In this document: one piece after another, positions 36,181-45,055 of the stretch | Layout: each line of letters opens with the position of its first letter | How positions within the stretch are numbered: position 1 is the stretch's first letter | Translations under genes and position numbers: made by a program | From: Spirochaetota bacterium | GTDB taxonomy: Bacteria; Spirochaetota; UBA4802; JAFGDQ01 | Reading direction: 5' to 3' | DNA: 64,000 nt | Assembly (NCBI GenBank): GCA_034190085.1 | Contig: JAXHTS010000015.1 | Location: 1-64,000 of the forward strand | Notes under the pieces: generated by a model | The model's database searches: none | What the model saw: the letters and a program-made list of their open reading frames with translations, nothing else | What the model was told of the DNA's origin: nothing

Positions 36181-37497
36181 ATGCCAACACATGAACAAAA
36201 AATAGATAGGCTTGTCAAACAATTAAAAAACCGTAAAAGCACTAAACCATTGTCAATAAAGAAGAAGGCTGTTTCTCATGAAGTCCCGAAACTAAATGAT
36301 CAAAGATATTCGGATGAGAAGATTGACCTCACTGATTTAAACGAAATTATCCATATCGATCCAGAGAAGGGAATCTGTATAGCTGAGCCTGGCATCACCT
36401 TTGTTGATTTGGTAACAGCAACGATGAAATACAACCTTGTTCCCATTATTGTGCCGGAACTCAAAACCATTACAATCGGAGGAGCTGTTGCAGGCTGTTC
36501 CATAGAATCAATGTCATACAAGCACGGCGGATTTCATGATACTTGCCTTGAATATGAAATAATCACTGCAAAAGGTGACGTTCTAATTTGTACACCTGAT
36601 AATGAGAATAATCTATTATTCCAGATGATACACGGCACATTCGGAACCCTTGGCATTATCTCGCAACTAACTTTTAAATTGATACCAGCCAGGCCATTCG
36701 TGAAAGTGACTTATGAGAAATATAATAATATTGAAGATTATAAATCAGCCATATGGGCACACTACGAGGATCAAGATGTCGATTTTATGGATGGAATCAT
36801 TCATTCCCCAAGGGAATTAGTGCTGAGCTTAGCAAATTTTGTTGATGAAGCGCCCTATACGCATAATTATGACTGGATGAGGGTCTACTATCTAAGCACA
36901 AAAAAACGAAAAGAAGATTATCTCAAAACACCTGACTACTTCTTCAGGTATGACAAAGGTGTAACTAATGTAACTCCTAAATTCTTCTTAACCAGGCTAA
37001 TCTTCGGAAAGTTCATAAACTCTTCAAGCACACTAAAATTAGTTGAAAAGTTTCGCAGGTTAATTCCAGATAAAAAAATTCCTATCACAGTTGATGTATT
37101 CATACCATTTTCGAAAGTCAGCAATTTTATAGAATGGTATACAAAAGAAGTAAATCATTTCCCATTATGGTGTGTGCCATACAAAATCGTCAGGGACTAT
37201 GAATGGATAACAACTGATTTACTGCGTAAGACTAAGGATAAACTTTTCATTGATCTGGCCATCTATGGAATGAATAAGAAGGATGATAAGAATTATTACA
37301 AGATCATAGAAGATGAACTAATGAATATCGGGGGGCTTAAAACCCTCATCTCTAACAACTACTACACTGAATTAGACTTCTGGAAGACATGGAATAAGGA
37401 AAATTACTACAAGGTAAAGCGCCAAACTGATCCAACCAATATTTTTCGCGACCTTTACACAAAGACATGTAAAACAATGATGGGATTAGAGAATTGA
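36181..37497 (+). CDS. FAD-linked oxidoreductase of the DHCR24/D-lactate dehydrogenase class
   Basis: 438 residues. Residues about 55-180 form a PCMH-type FAD-binding domain: IAEPGITFVDLVTATMKYN, VPIIVPELKTITIGGAVAGC, SIESMSYKHGGFHDT. The combination of VPEL with ESMSYKHG-type sequence is closest to delta-24 sterol reductase (DHCR24/DWF1) and its bacterial relatives rather than to glycolate or lactate oxidases. The usual His for covalent FAD attachment is not obvious. These enzymes reduce or oxidise a C=C or C-OH in lipids. It precedes the acyl-CoA dehydratase activase gene by about 70 bp, so a lipid or acyl-CoA pathway is plausible. Confidence 0.8.
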   Translation: MPTHEQKIDRLVKQLKNRKSTKPLSIKKKAVSHEVPKLNDQRYSDEKIDLTDLNEIIHIDPEKGICIAEPGITFVDLVTATMKYNLVPIIVPELKTITIGGAVAGCSIESMSYKHGGFHDTCLEYEIITAKGDVLICTPDNENNLLFQMIHGTFGTLGIISQLTFKLIPARPFVKVTYEKYNNIEDYKSAIWAHYEDQDVDFMDGIIHSPRELVLSLANFVDEAPYTHNYDWMRVYYLSTKKRKEDYLKTPDYFFRYDKGVTNVTPKFFLTRLIFGKFINSSSTLKLVEKFRRLIPDKKIPITVDVFIPFSKVSNFIEWYTKEVNHFPLWCVPYKIVRDYEWITTDLLRKTKDKLFIDLAIYGMNKKDDKNYYKIIEDELMNIGGLKTLISNNYYTELDFWKTWNKENYYKVKRQTDPTNIFRDLYTKTCKTMMGLEN

Positions 37498-37570
37498 TGT
37501 AACATCCAAAAAATCCGAATTACAGTTATAGAAATTCATTGTTAATACTAATATGTACAGGAGCCATAAG

Positions 37571-40500
37571 ATGTATAGCTTAGGAATTAATATCGGTTCA
37601 TCAAGCATTAAAGCGGTTTTAATCAACGAAAATAATATTATATGGAGTGAGATGCTCTCACATGATGGGGATCTTATCAGCTCATTAAGGAAAGTGTTTG
37701 AGACAAACCAGATCCCAAATAATTTCCAGGCTCTTGTAACTGGAAATGAAGGGAGATACCTTCTAAATATCAATAATGCAATTGAACCAATTTGTATTGA
37801 AGAAGCAATAAAAAATTATAGTATTGATTTTGATGCTGTTGTTTCTCTGGGCGGGGAGAATCTAATTGTATACAGGCTAAATGATAATAAGATCATATCA
37901 AATCTATCCGGGAACAAATGCGCATCAGGAACAGGCGAATTCTTTAAACAACAACTTGGAAGAATGGACATGCAGCTTGAAGATATACATTCAATCTCTC
38001 CAAATAGTAAAGTTATGAAGCTGTCTTCACGATGTTCAGTTTTTATGAAAAGCGATTGTACTCATAAACTAAATAAAGGCGAAGCAACTAGAGATGATAT
38101 AGTTGTTTCATTGAGCGATGTTATGGCTACTAAAGTTGTTGACTTTTTAAAAAGGGCAAAAATTACAAAAGGAAATGTACTGCTTACCGGAGGGGTTACC
38201 AATAATCCATATATTTTGAACTTTATCAAAGAGAAACTCCCTGAAATTAACTTTATCTGCCCTGATGAGGCTTCATATTTTGAGGCATACGGCGCTGCCC
38301 TTTTAGCCAGAGATATCGGGACTCAAATTAAAAATCCTAAAACCATCTTTAAGGAAAACAGAGTAAAGTTCGATAGATTTCAATGTTTAAAAGAATCTGA
38401 GGGAAGGGTTGTCTATATTGACTCAAAGAAGGGGAAAGTAAAACATGACAGAGAATATATACTTGGTGTCGACGGCGGCTCCACAACAACAAAGGCCTGT
38501 CTGATTGATATAGAGACAGATGAAGTCGTTGCCTCTTTTTATGGAAGAACCCATGGCGATCCAGTAAGCGCCTTGAAGAAATGTCTAATCGAAATAAAAA
38601 AGCAATTAGAAGAGGAGCTCGGGAATAAAGAGATAAAAATATCACTTGCATCAACAACAGGGTCGTCAAGGGAAATTCTAGGAGTTTTTTTAGAAACACC
38701 AGCCGTTTATAATGAAATTATCGCACACTCTGTTGGGACAACCTTTTATAAAAATGATATTGATACAATCTTTGAAATTGGTGGTCAGGATGCAAAATAT
38801 GTATTTTTAAAAAATGGCGTTCCTATCGATTATGCCATGAATGAGGCATGCTCTGCAGGAACAGGATCATTTCTTGAGGAGTCATCTCAGGGAGATCTCA
38901 ACATCAAGCATGCTTGGGAAATTGGCGATATTGCTATAGCTGCGAAAAGGCCATTAAAATTTGGTGAGCACTGTTCAGCCTTTATCAACTCGGATATACG
39001 TAAGGCGATTCAACAGAATGCATCGAGAGAAGATATTACAGCAGGTCTTGTAACCTCCATTGTATCAAATTATCTTAACAGGGTTGTCTGTAATAGAACG
39101 ATTGGGAACAGTATAGTTCTGCAGGGGGGAGTTGCCAAGAATAAGGCTATCCCGCTTGCCTTTGCCATGCTACTAAATAAAGATATTATTGTTCCCCCTG
39201 ATCCAGAATTAATGGGCTGTTTCGGAGTTGGAATTCTTGCAAAACAAAAACTGACAGAAGGCCTCATCGAAAAATCATCCTATAATATTGATGATATAAT
39301 AGCATCAGATATTATCTATGAAAGAGAATTCAAATGTAAGGCCTGTGATAATCAATGCCCAATACGTGTGCTGAAAGTTAATGAGCATAAGTATATGTTT
39401 GGAGGTAGATGCAATAAATACACTAATATACGGAAGAAAAAAACTAGCGATGAATCAGAAGTCTTTGATTATATTGCAATCAAGAATAAACTTATGTTTG
39501 AAGAATTCGCTCCATCAATTGAAAGCTTTATACAAAAAAGTGATTATCTTGTTGGAATCCCGAATTGTCTTTCTGTTTATACATTATGGCCTCTCTACTC
39601 ATGGTTTTTCCACTCACTTGGAGTAAGGGCTATACTCTCAAATGAAATTGCAAAAGAAGGCGTGGCGCGAGTAGAAAGCAGCTATTGCTTCCCTGCTGAG
39701 ATAGCTCATGGGGCTGTTCAAAATATCTGGGAACAGAATATAGATTATATTTTCCTTCCTCACCTGAAAAATATGGATACTCTTGAAAAAGGCACAGATG
39801 CAAATTTATGTCCAATTACACAAAGTCTGCCATATTATATAAACAAAGCTTTTCCAGAGATCCCGAAGGAGAAATACCTTGCGCCAATTATAGGATTTTC
39901 AGACGGGGAAAACACAGTACGCGACTCATTTATTGAAATCGGTTATAAACTCGGTTTCTCAAAACAGGAAGCCATAAAGGCATTTAATATAGCGCTTGAA
40001 AAACAGCAGGAATATTTTCAAAGCGCAATTAAACTTGGGGAGAAGGCGATTGAGGATTCCAGAAAATCCAAAAAGCCTGTAATCGCTTTACTGGGCAGAC
40101 CCTACAATGCTTTTACTCCTGATGCAAATATGGGGATTCCAAAAAAATTTACAAGTAGAGGATATTCTATTATCCCATTTGATATCCTTCCTTTTGATGA
40201 TAAAAAAATCTTCCCAAATATGTACTGGTATTACGGCCAGCAGGATATGAAATCAAGCGTTCTCCTAAAAGACGAGGACAATATATTTATTACTTTTATA
40301 TCAAATTTTTCCTGTGCTCCTGACTCATTTATGCTTCACTATGTAAAATGGATCATGGGAACAAAACCATTTCTTATTCTTGAGTTGGATTCCCATACAG
40401 CAGATGCGGGTATAGATACAAGGGTTGAGGCATTTCTTGATATAATCGACGGTTACAGACTTAAACTCAGAAATATTAAAGAAACTCGATATGACAATAA

Positions 40501-41884
40501 TCTACGATTTATTAATAATGGGAGTGATGACTTTTATATCAAGAATATTCACACAGGAGAAAAGATACAGATTCGCAATAATCCCAAGGTAAAGCTGCTT
40601 CTTTCGAATATGGGGAGACTTACTGCAGAGCTTATGTCTGCAGCCATACGCTCATTCGGTATTAATTGTGAAGCAATGCCTCTGCCTGATATGCAAACTC
40701 TACAGCTTGCGAGGAATCATGTTTCCGGGAAAGAATGTCTTCCATCACATCTTGTTCTGGGAAGCATTCTTCAGTATCTAAACTCTGATAAGTATCGGAA
40801 GGACGAACTATACCTGCTTTTTGTTCCAACAACAACGGGCCCCTGCAGAACCGGACAATACTTTGTGTTCTACGAAAATCTTTTTAAAGATCTTAGAATT
40901 GAAAACCTTCTGGTTTTAACCCTTGATTCAGATAATTCCTATTCTGAACTTGGTCCTGGCTTTTCAAAATGCGGGTGGTGGGGCCTTATGATTGCTGATT
41001 ACATGAAAGATATTGAAACCTCTTTAAGAACATGTGCTGAAAATCCTATTGAAGCAATGCAGATTTATGATAAACTCTGGCATCAGATGATAGCAGTTGC
41101 TGAGAAGGATATACGGAACATCCCGCCGATGCTAAAATCAATTGCTAAAAGCATATCAGAAATCCCATTAAAACGAAAAATTGATGAATGCCCCCGCGTA
41201 CTTATTGTAGGCGAAATTTACGTTAGGCGGGATGACTTTGCAGTTGATGAATTGATACAGAATTTCAGTGAAAAGGGGATAATAGGCAAGGTATCCACTG
41301 TTACGGAATGGATTTACTATTGCGATTTTATTCGCTATTATATTATTAAAAAAAATCTTCAGAATATGCCATTTTATAAAAGATATTTTTCAAAAACATT
41401 TAGAGAATTATTAACATGGAAAATCGAGCAGTGGTATAAGAGAAGAGTTGATAAAAAAATCAAAGATATTCTGAAGACAACAAAACTTATACCAGATACT
41501 CCCCACAATATGAAAAGAATTACGGATAACGCTGAAGAAATCTTTGTAAGCAATGAACTCTATTCTGAAATTACTGTATCATGCGGCGCTACAGCAACTG
41601 CAATGATGGACGGCTATTCCGGTATTGTAAATATATCACCCTTTGCATGCCTTATCGGGCGCGTGATTGAAGGTCTCATTACACCATGGTCACGAAAACA
41701 GGGTTATCCCGTAATGTCTATAGAGATTGATGGAAATCTCTTGCCTCCAAATATAATCAGTAATCTGGAGATTTTTATGCTGAATGTGAAAAGATACAGG
41801 GACAATCCGGATATCAGTATGCTTATCCATAATAATGATGAAGAGAGTATCTCCATTGAGCGTAAAATAATAAGAGATAAATAG
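37571..41884 (+). CDS. giant 2-hydroxyacyl-CoA dehydratase activase/dehydratase fusion
   Basis: 1437 residues from the ATG at 37571, which has an AGGAGC box 6 nt upstream; an earlier in-frame ATG at 37553 lacks one. Two BcrAD/BadFG (HgdC-like) ASKHA ATPase domains lie in tandem: SLGINIGSSSIKAVL with CASGTGEFF, then GVDGGSTTTKACLI with ACSAGTGSFLEE. Each contributes a cluster-binding Cys. A Cys-rich CKACDNQCPI...GGRCNK element follows. After it come a DUF2229 region (ALLGRPYNAFTPDANMG) and a HgdB/HgdA-like dehydratase domain. The C-terminus is SCGATATAMMDGYSGIVN. By family knowledge these proteins use ATP to push an electron onto a dehydratase or reductase. The substrate is not known for the fused class. 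Confidence 0.9.
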   Translation: MYSLGINIGSSSIKAVLINENNIIWSEMLSHDGDLISSLRKVFETNQIPNNFQALVTGNEGRYLLNINNAIEPICIEEAIKNYSIDFDAVVSLGGENLIVYRLNDNKIISNLSGNKCASGTGEFFKQQLGRMDMQLEDIHSISPNSKVMKLSSRCSVFMKSDCTHKLNKGEATRDDIVVSLSDVMATKVVDFLKRAKITKGNVLLTGGVTNNPYILNFIKEKLPEINFICPDEASYFEAYGAALLARDIGTQIKNPKTIFKENRVKFDRFQCLKESEGRVVYIDSKKGKVKHDREYILGVDGGSTTTKACLIDIETDEVVASFYGRTHGDPVSALKKCLIEIKKQLEEELGNKEIKISLASTTGSSREILGVFLETPAVYNEIIAHSVGTTFYKNDIDTIFEIGGQDAKYVFLKNGVPIDYAMNEACSAGTGSFLEESSQGDLNIKHAWEIGDIAIAAKRPLKFGEHCSAFINSDIRKAIQQNASREDITAGLVTSIVSNYLNRVVCNRTIGNSIVLQGGVAKNKAIPLAFAMLLNKDIIVPPDPELMGCFGVGILAKQKLTEGLIEKSSYNIDDIIASDIIYEREFKCKACDNQCPIRVLKVNEHKYMFGGRCNKYTNIRKKKTSDESEVFDYIAIKNKLMFEEFAPSIESFIQKSDYLVGIPNCLSVYTLWPLYSWFFHSLGVRAILSNEIAKEGVARVESSYCFPAEIAHGAVQNIWEQNIDYIFLPHLKNMDTLEKGTDANLCPITQSLPYYINKAFPEIPKEKYLAPIIGFSDGENTVRDSFIEIGYKLGFSKQEAIKAFNIALEKQQEYFQSAIKLGEKAIEDSRKSKKPVIALLGRPYNAFTPDANMGIPKKFTSRGYSIIPFDILPFDDKKIFPNMYWYYGQQDMKSSVLLKDEDNIFITFISNFSCAPDSFMLHYVKWIMGTKPFLILELDSHTADAGIDTRVEAFLDIIDGYRLKLRNIKETRYDNNLRFINNGSDDFYIKNIHTGEKIQIRNNPKVKLLLSNMGRLTAELMSAAIRSFGINCEAMPLPDMQTLQLARNHVSGKECLPSHLVLGSILQYLNSDKYRKDELYLLFVPTTTGPCRTGQYFVFYENLFKDLRIENLLVLTLDSDNSYSELGPGFSKCGWWGLMIADYMKDIETSLRTCAENPIEAMQIYDKLWHQMIAVAEKDIRNIPPMLKSIAKSISEIPLKRKIDECPRVLIVGEIYVRRDDFAVDELIQNFSEKGIIGKVSTVTEWIYYCDFIRYYIIKKNLQNMPFYKRYFSKTFRELLTWKIEQWYKRRVDKKIKDILKTTKLIPDTPHNMKRITDNAEEIFVSNELYSEITVSCGATATAMMDGYSGIVNISPFACLIGRVIEGLITPWSRKQGYPVMSIEIDGNLLPPNIISNLEIFMLNVKRYRDNPDISMLIHNNDEESISIERKIIRDK

Positions 41885-42038
41885 AAGTACATTTGATAAA
41901 TTTATCGCCTGAGCTGAGGGGTAGGGCAACGATGAGCGAGTGCTTTAGAAGAAGCCGTTAACTTTCGAAAAAAAACCTTTCAGAAACGGTATGGCTTTGC
42001 CCTGTTCCTCTTCAGCGATATGATAAGTGACTTGCCTG

Positions 42039-42545
42039 CTAACTTTCCTTTGTGAAAAAGTATGTCATCCTGGCCTTCATCGAAAGTTTGAACAAACCCA
42101 TGTTCATTACCCGCGTGAGGATGTCTTGCTCTTTCATGTAGTGATCACTAAAGGATACAGTACCATCAGACTTTTGCACACTATACAGTTCTCGCAGCAC
42201 ATCATCGGGTTGAGAAAGATTATGAAAAGTGTCGTACAGCAAAAAACCACGTCTATACTGTTGTCTGGGAGTCCAGTGTCATAATCAGACTCAATTATTC
42301 TCACATTTGTTATTTCTTTTTGTGAAGCTATCTTCTGGACTTCCTTTATTGCGATCGAATGTATGTCTAGAGCTTAGATTTCCCCTGAGTAACCCACCAG
42401 TTGTGCAAGCAGTGGAATGTAATTGCCGGGACCACAATCGTAATATTGAACGCTGAATCCAGGTTTTATTCCAATTTCCTTCAATAAATTGACGTGCGGC
42501 CGCAAGAAATTACTGACTCGTAAACAGTGAGCATATAGATGATAA
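42039..42545 (-). pseudogene. broken class I methyltransferase
   Basis: The minus strand encodes RVSNFLRPHVNLLKEIGIKP, then a degenerate motif I (YYDCGPGNYIPLLAQLVG), an in-frame TAA at 42374-42376, and an otherwise good continuation (DYDTGLPDNSIDVVFC). After a frameshift near 42240 it reads LYDTFHNLSQPDDVLRELY to a C-terminal FSDHYMKEQDILTRV. This is a small SAM methyltransferase (Methyltransf_11 type) with two lesions. It has no intact start. The rest of 41885-43107 shows nothing recognisable. Confidence 0.75.
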
Positions 42546-43107
42546 TCCTTTCAATCCGTCAATGAAGGTACACTTCAGGAAGCCTTAATTATACGCTTCT
42601 ATACTATATTGATTGAACAAAAGCTCAGGAATTAAAATTGTTCTGAGAAAAGCTTAATCCATTACAAGCAGGGAATCCTTTGAGAATTATTAAACTAATA
42701 CACATCATGAAGAATAATAGAACCATAAAGAGCACTCACCCTAAAAATGAAACTTAATATGAAGTGTTAAATTGTTGCTGTGGTGTATCCAAAGAGATTT
42801 GTATGTAGATAACGCTGAATGATGACTCAATATCAATGCTAAATCTATTCAAGAATTCCTTTAGTCATAATTGTGGATTACAAAGTAAACTATGCCTAAC
42901 TATGGTATTCTGATTTTGTAATCTTTTTATCATTGACATGTTGTAAATTGATTATTATCACAAATAATCAATATTCTTTAGTATCTCGCTTAGCACATCT
43001 AAATCTTGAATAATTTTTTCTGTGCCCGAATGTGACACTTTAATGTGATAACAGAGGATCGATGCTTTAGGCTTAATACAAACATAATTTAAAAGGGGAA
43101 GATAAAC

Positions 43108-44034
43108 ATGAATAAAAATATAGGAGAGACCCAAGGGAACATCGCTATAGAAGACGCAGTCTTCTATAGCAAGGGGATCAAGTGTTCAGGGAGGTTATAT
43201 CGCCCTCGCAAAGCAAAAAAACCTCCGGTTGTTATCATGGCTCATGGCTTTGCAGCGGAAATGATATTTGGTCTCCCCCCATATGCAGACATATTTTCTG
43301 AGAAAGGGATGGCTGTATTTCTCTTTGATTATCGATGTTTCGGAAAAAGTGAAGGTAAACCAAGAAACCTTGTCAGCCCATCGCGTCATCTCCAGGACTG
43401 GCAGGCGGCTATTGAATATGTGCGCACCTTGAAGGACATCGATTCAGACAAAATCGCATTATGGGGCTCATCCTTCAGCGGGGGACATGTTATTGTTACA
43501 GCAGCAAAAAACCCAAGTGTGCGGGCAATTGTAGCACAGGTGCCCTTTGTTGGAGGCATCTCCTCTGCCGCTTCTTCAGCCCTAAATTTAAAAGTAATCA
43601 TCAAGGCCCTGATCTCAGCGTTAAGTGACGTGTTGAGGGTCGTCACATTCAGAGAACCAAATTATGTGCCAGTAGTTGGAAAACCCGGCACACTCGCTGT
43701 AATGAATACACCTGACGCATTTTCGGGCTATATGGCCCTTGTGCCGAAGGACTATGCATTCGCAAATGAATGTCCGGCCAGGATTTTCCTGACTGCTCCT
43801 TTATATATGCCAATAAAGTATGCGAAAAGGGTTCAATGCCCCACACTGGTAGTAATGGCAGAAAATGATTCACTAATAAACCCGAAAGGCATCAAAAAAG
43901 CGGTATCTTTGATGGGTAATGCAACCCTTAAAGGTGTGCCACTTGGTCACTTTGATGTTTATGTGGGGGATGCTTTTAAAGAGGTGGTAAAGTTAGAATG
44001 TGACTTCTTAAAGAAACATTTAATGGAAAATTAA
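43108..44034 (+). CDS. alpha/beta hydrolase
   Basis: 308 residues, cytosolic (no signal peptide). The fold runs from PPVVIMAHGFAAEMIFGLPP (oxyanion-hole HG motif) through FLFDYRCFGKSEGKPRN to the nucleophile elbow in LWGSSFSGGHVIV. There the usual G-x-S-x-G reads G-S-S-F-S. The catalytic Asp is in VMAENDSLINP and the His in PLGHFDVY. It belongs to the dienelactone-hydrolase / Xaa-Pro peptidase-like branch. The substrate is unknown. A purine-rich AAAAGGGGAAG box precedes the ATG. It could act on esters or acyl-CoA related to the neighbouring lipid-type genes, but it is transcribed separately. Confidence 0.88.
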   Translation: MNKNIGETQGNIAIEDAVFYSKGIKCSGRLYRPRKAKKPPVVIMAHGFAAEMIFGLPPYADIFSEKGMAVFLFDYRCFGKSEGKPRNLVSPSRHLQDWQAAIEYVRTLKDIDSDKIALWGSSFSGGHVIVTAAKNPSVRAIVAQVPFVGGISSAASSALNLKVIIKALISALSDVLRVVTFREPNYVPVVGKPGTLAVMNTPDAFSGYMALVPKDYAFANECPARIFLTAPLYMPIKYAKRVQCPTLVVMAENDSLINPKGIKKAVSLMGNATLKGVPLGHFDVYVGDAFKEVVKLECDFLKKHLMEN

Positions 44035-44084
44035 AGGTAACTTCCAAGTAAATCCTCAATTTTTGAGAACTTACTCATTCAATT

Positions 44085-44121
44085 ATTCCCCGCCAGCGGG
44101 GTGAGAGACTACTCAGCTATG
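44085..44121. repeat. GCGGGGTGAGAGACTACTC module, second copy
   Basis: It nearly matches positions 117-155, here without the CATTCC palindrome that follows there. It is part of the composite repeat family. Confidence 0.65.
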
Positions 44122-44255
44122 GATAAAATAATATTGAGTTTACTAAAAAACAAGTAGAATGAGTTGAGGTTAATAAAATATCATACCCCAGTATGCACCT
44201 GACATCTACCCACAAATTAGTGTAAAATAGGGGATAAGGGGATTATAGAGATAAG

Positions 44256-44630
44256 GTGATTGAATATAAAAAAGATAAACTAACTGAATTAATAATAAGG
44301 TCTATTATTAAGGTTCATAATACTCTTGGTCCAGGATTTTTGGAAAGTATTTATAGAAAGGCATTATTAATTGAGTTAAACAATTGAAATATTACAACAG
44401 AAAACAAAAAGGAAGTTATTATCTTTTATCAAGATGAACAAATTGGCTGTCATAGGCTTGATATTCTTGTAGAAAATAGAATTATTATTGAACTTAAGAC
44501 TGTTGAAAATCTTAGTAAATCACATTATACTCAAATTCCTTCATATTTAAAAGCAACCTGACTAAAAGTTGGTATTCTTGTTAACTTTGCTAAGGAGAGG
44601 GCAGATTTTAGAAGAATAGAAATTGATTAA
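44256..44630 (+). pseudogene. GxxExxY-family protein with two nonsense codons
   Basis: From a GTG the single frame is 125 codons and reads LIIRSIIKVHNTLGPGFLES, then IYRKALLIELNN and TGA (44385-44387). It continues HRLDILVENRIIIELKTVEN, YLKAT, TGA (44559-44561) and LKVGILVNF. This is the PD-(D/E)XK-like GxxExxY family. At the second stop relatives have Gly (GGA), so a G-to-T change is likely. Both lesions lie in otherwise intact sequence, so inactivation looks recent. Recoding of TGA is unlikely because intact genes here end in TGA. Confidence 0.8.
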
Positions 44631-44689
44631 ATATCACCATATCTCTTTAATCCCCACATCTCCTTGCTTTACACAAAAAAATGTGGGTA

Positions 44690-44960
44690 GAAGTTAGAGT
44701 ATGCACAGGGTCAGGTTCTGTGAATACAGGGGTCTCAATCATGATTTTATTATAGAGAGGCTCCTGCATACGCAGTTGTGACCTTTGACAAGTAACTGTT
44801 GCCCTATGTCATTACTGCGAATGCCGGACTCTTCTGAATATATATTTTTCCGTGAGATTCCGGCACTCGCTTCGCTTCACTACGCACGGCCGGAATGACA
44901 GGTATAACATGTGGGAAACATGGAATAGGAGTAATCCCTATGTCATTACTGCGCCCACAG
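44690..44960. repeat. cluster of CATTCC-type palindromic repeats
   Basis: Several imperfect palindromes, each marked by GTCATT...GGAATG/CCGGAAT and tgtgaataCAGGG-like modules. They fill the gap before the KAP/FGE gene. No coding frame is convincing. Confidence 0.6.
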
Positions 44961-45055
44961 AGTATTCCCCTGTGAATACAAGGAAACCACAGCATCTGAT
45001 TTTTAACTTTACACACAATTTACAACCACACTCAGATTATTAGGAGGGAGAACGA

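Noticed and set aside
44256-44630. TGA read as an amino acid (recoding) to explain the GxxExxY and phosphoesterase stops
   Set aside because: Other pseudogenes here carry TAA and TAG lesions, intact genes terminate with TGA, and Trp is TGG throughout. Ordinary nonsense mutation is simpler.
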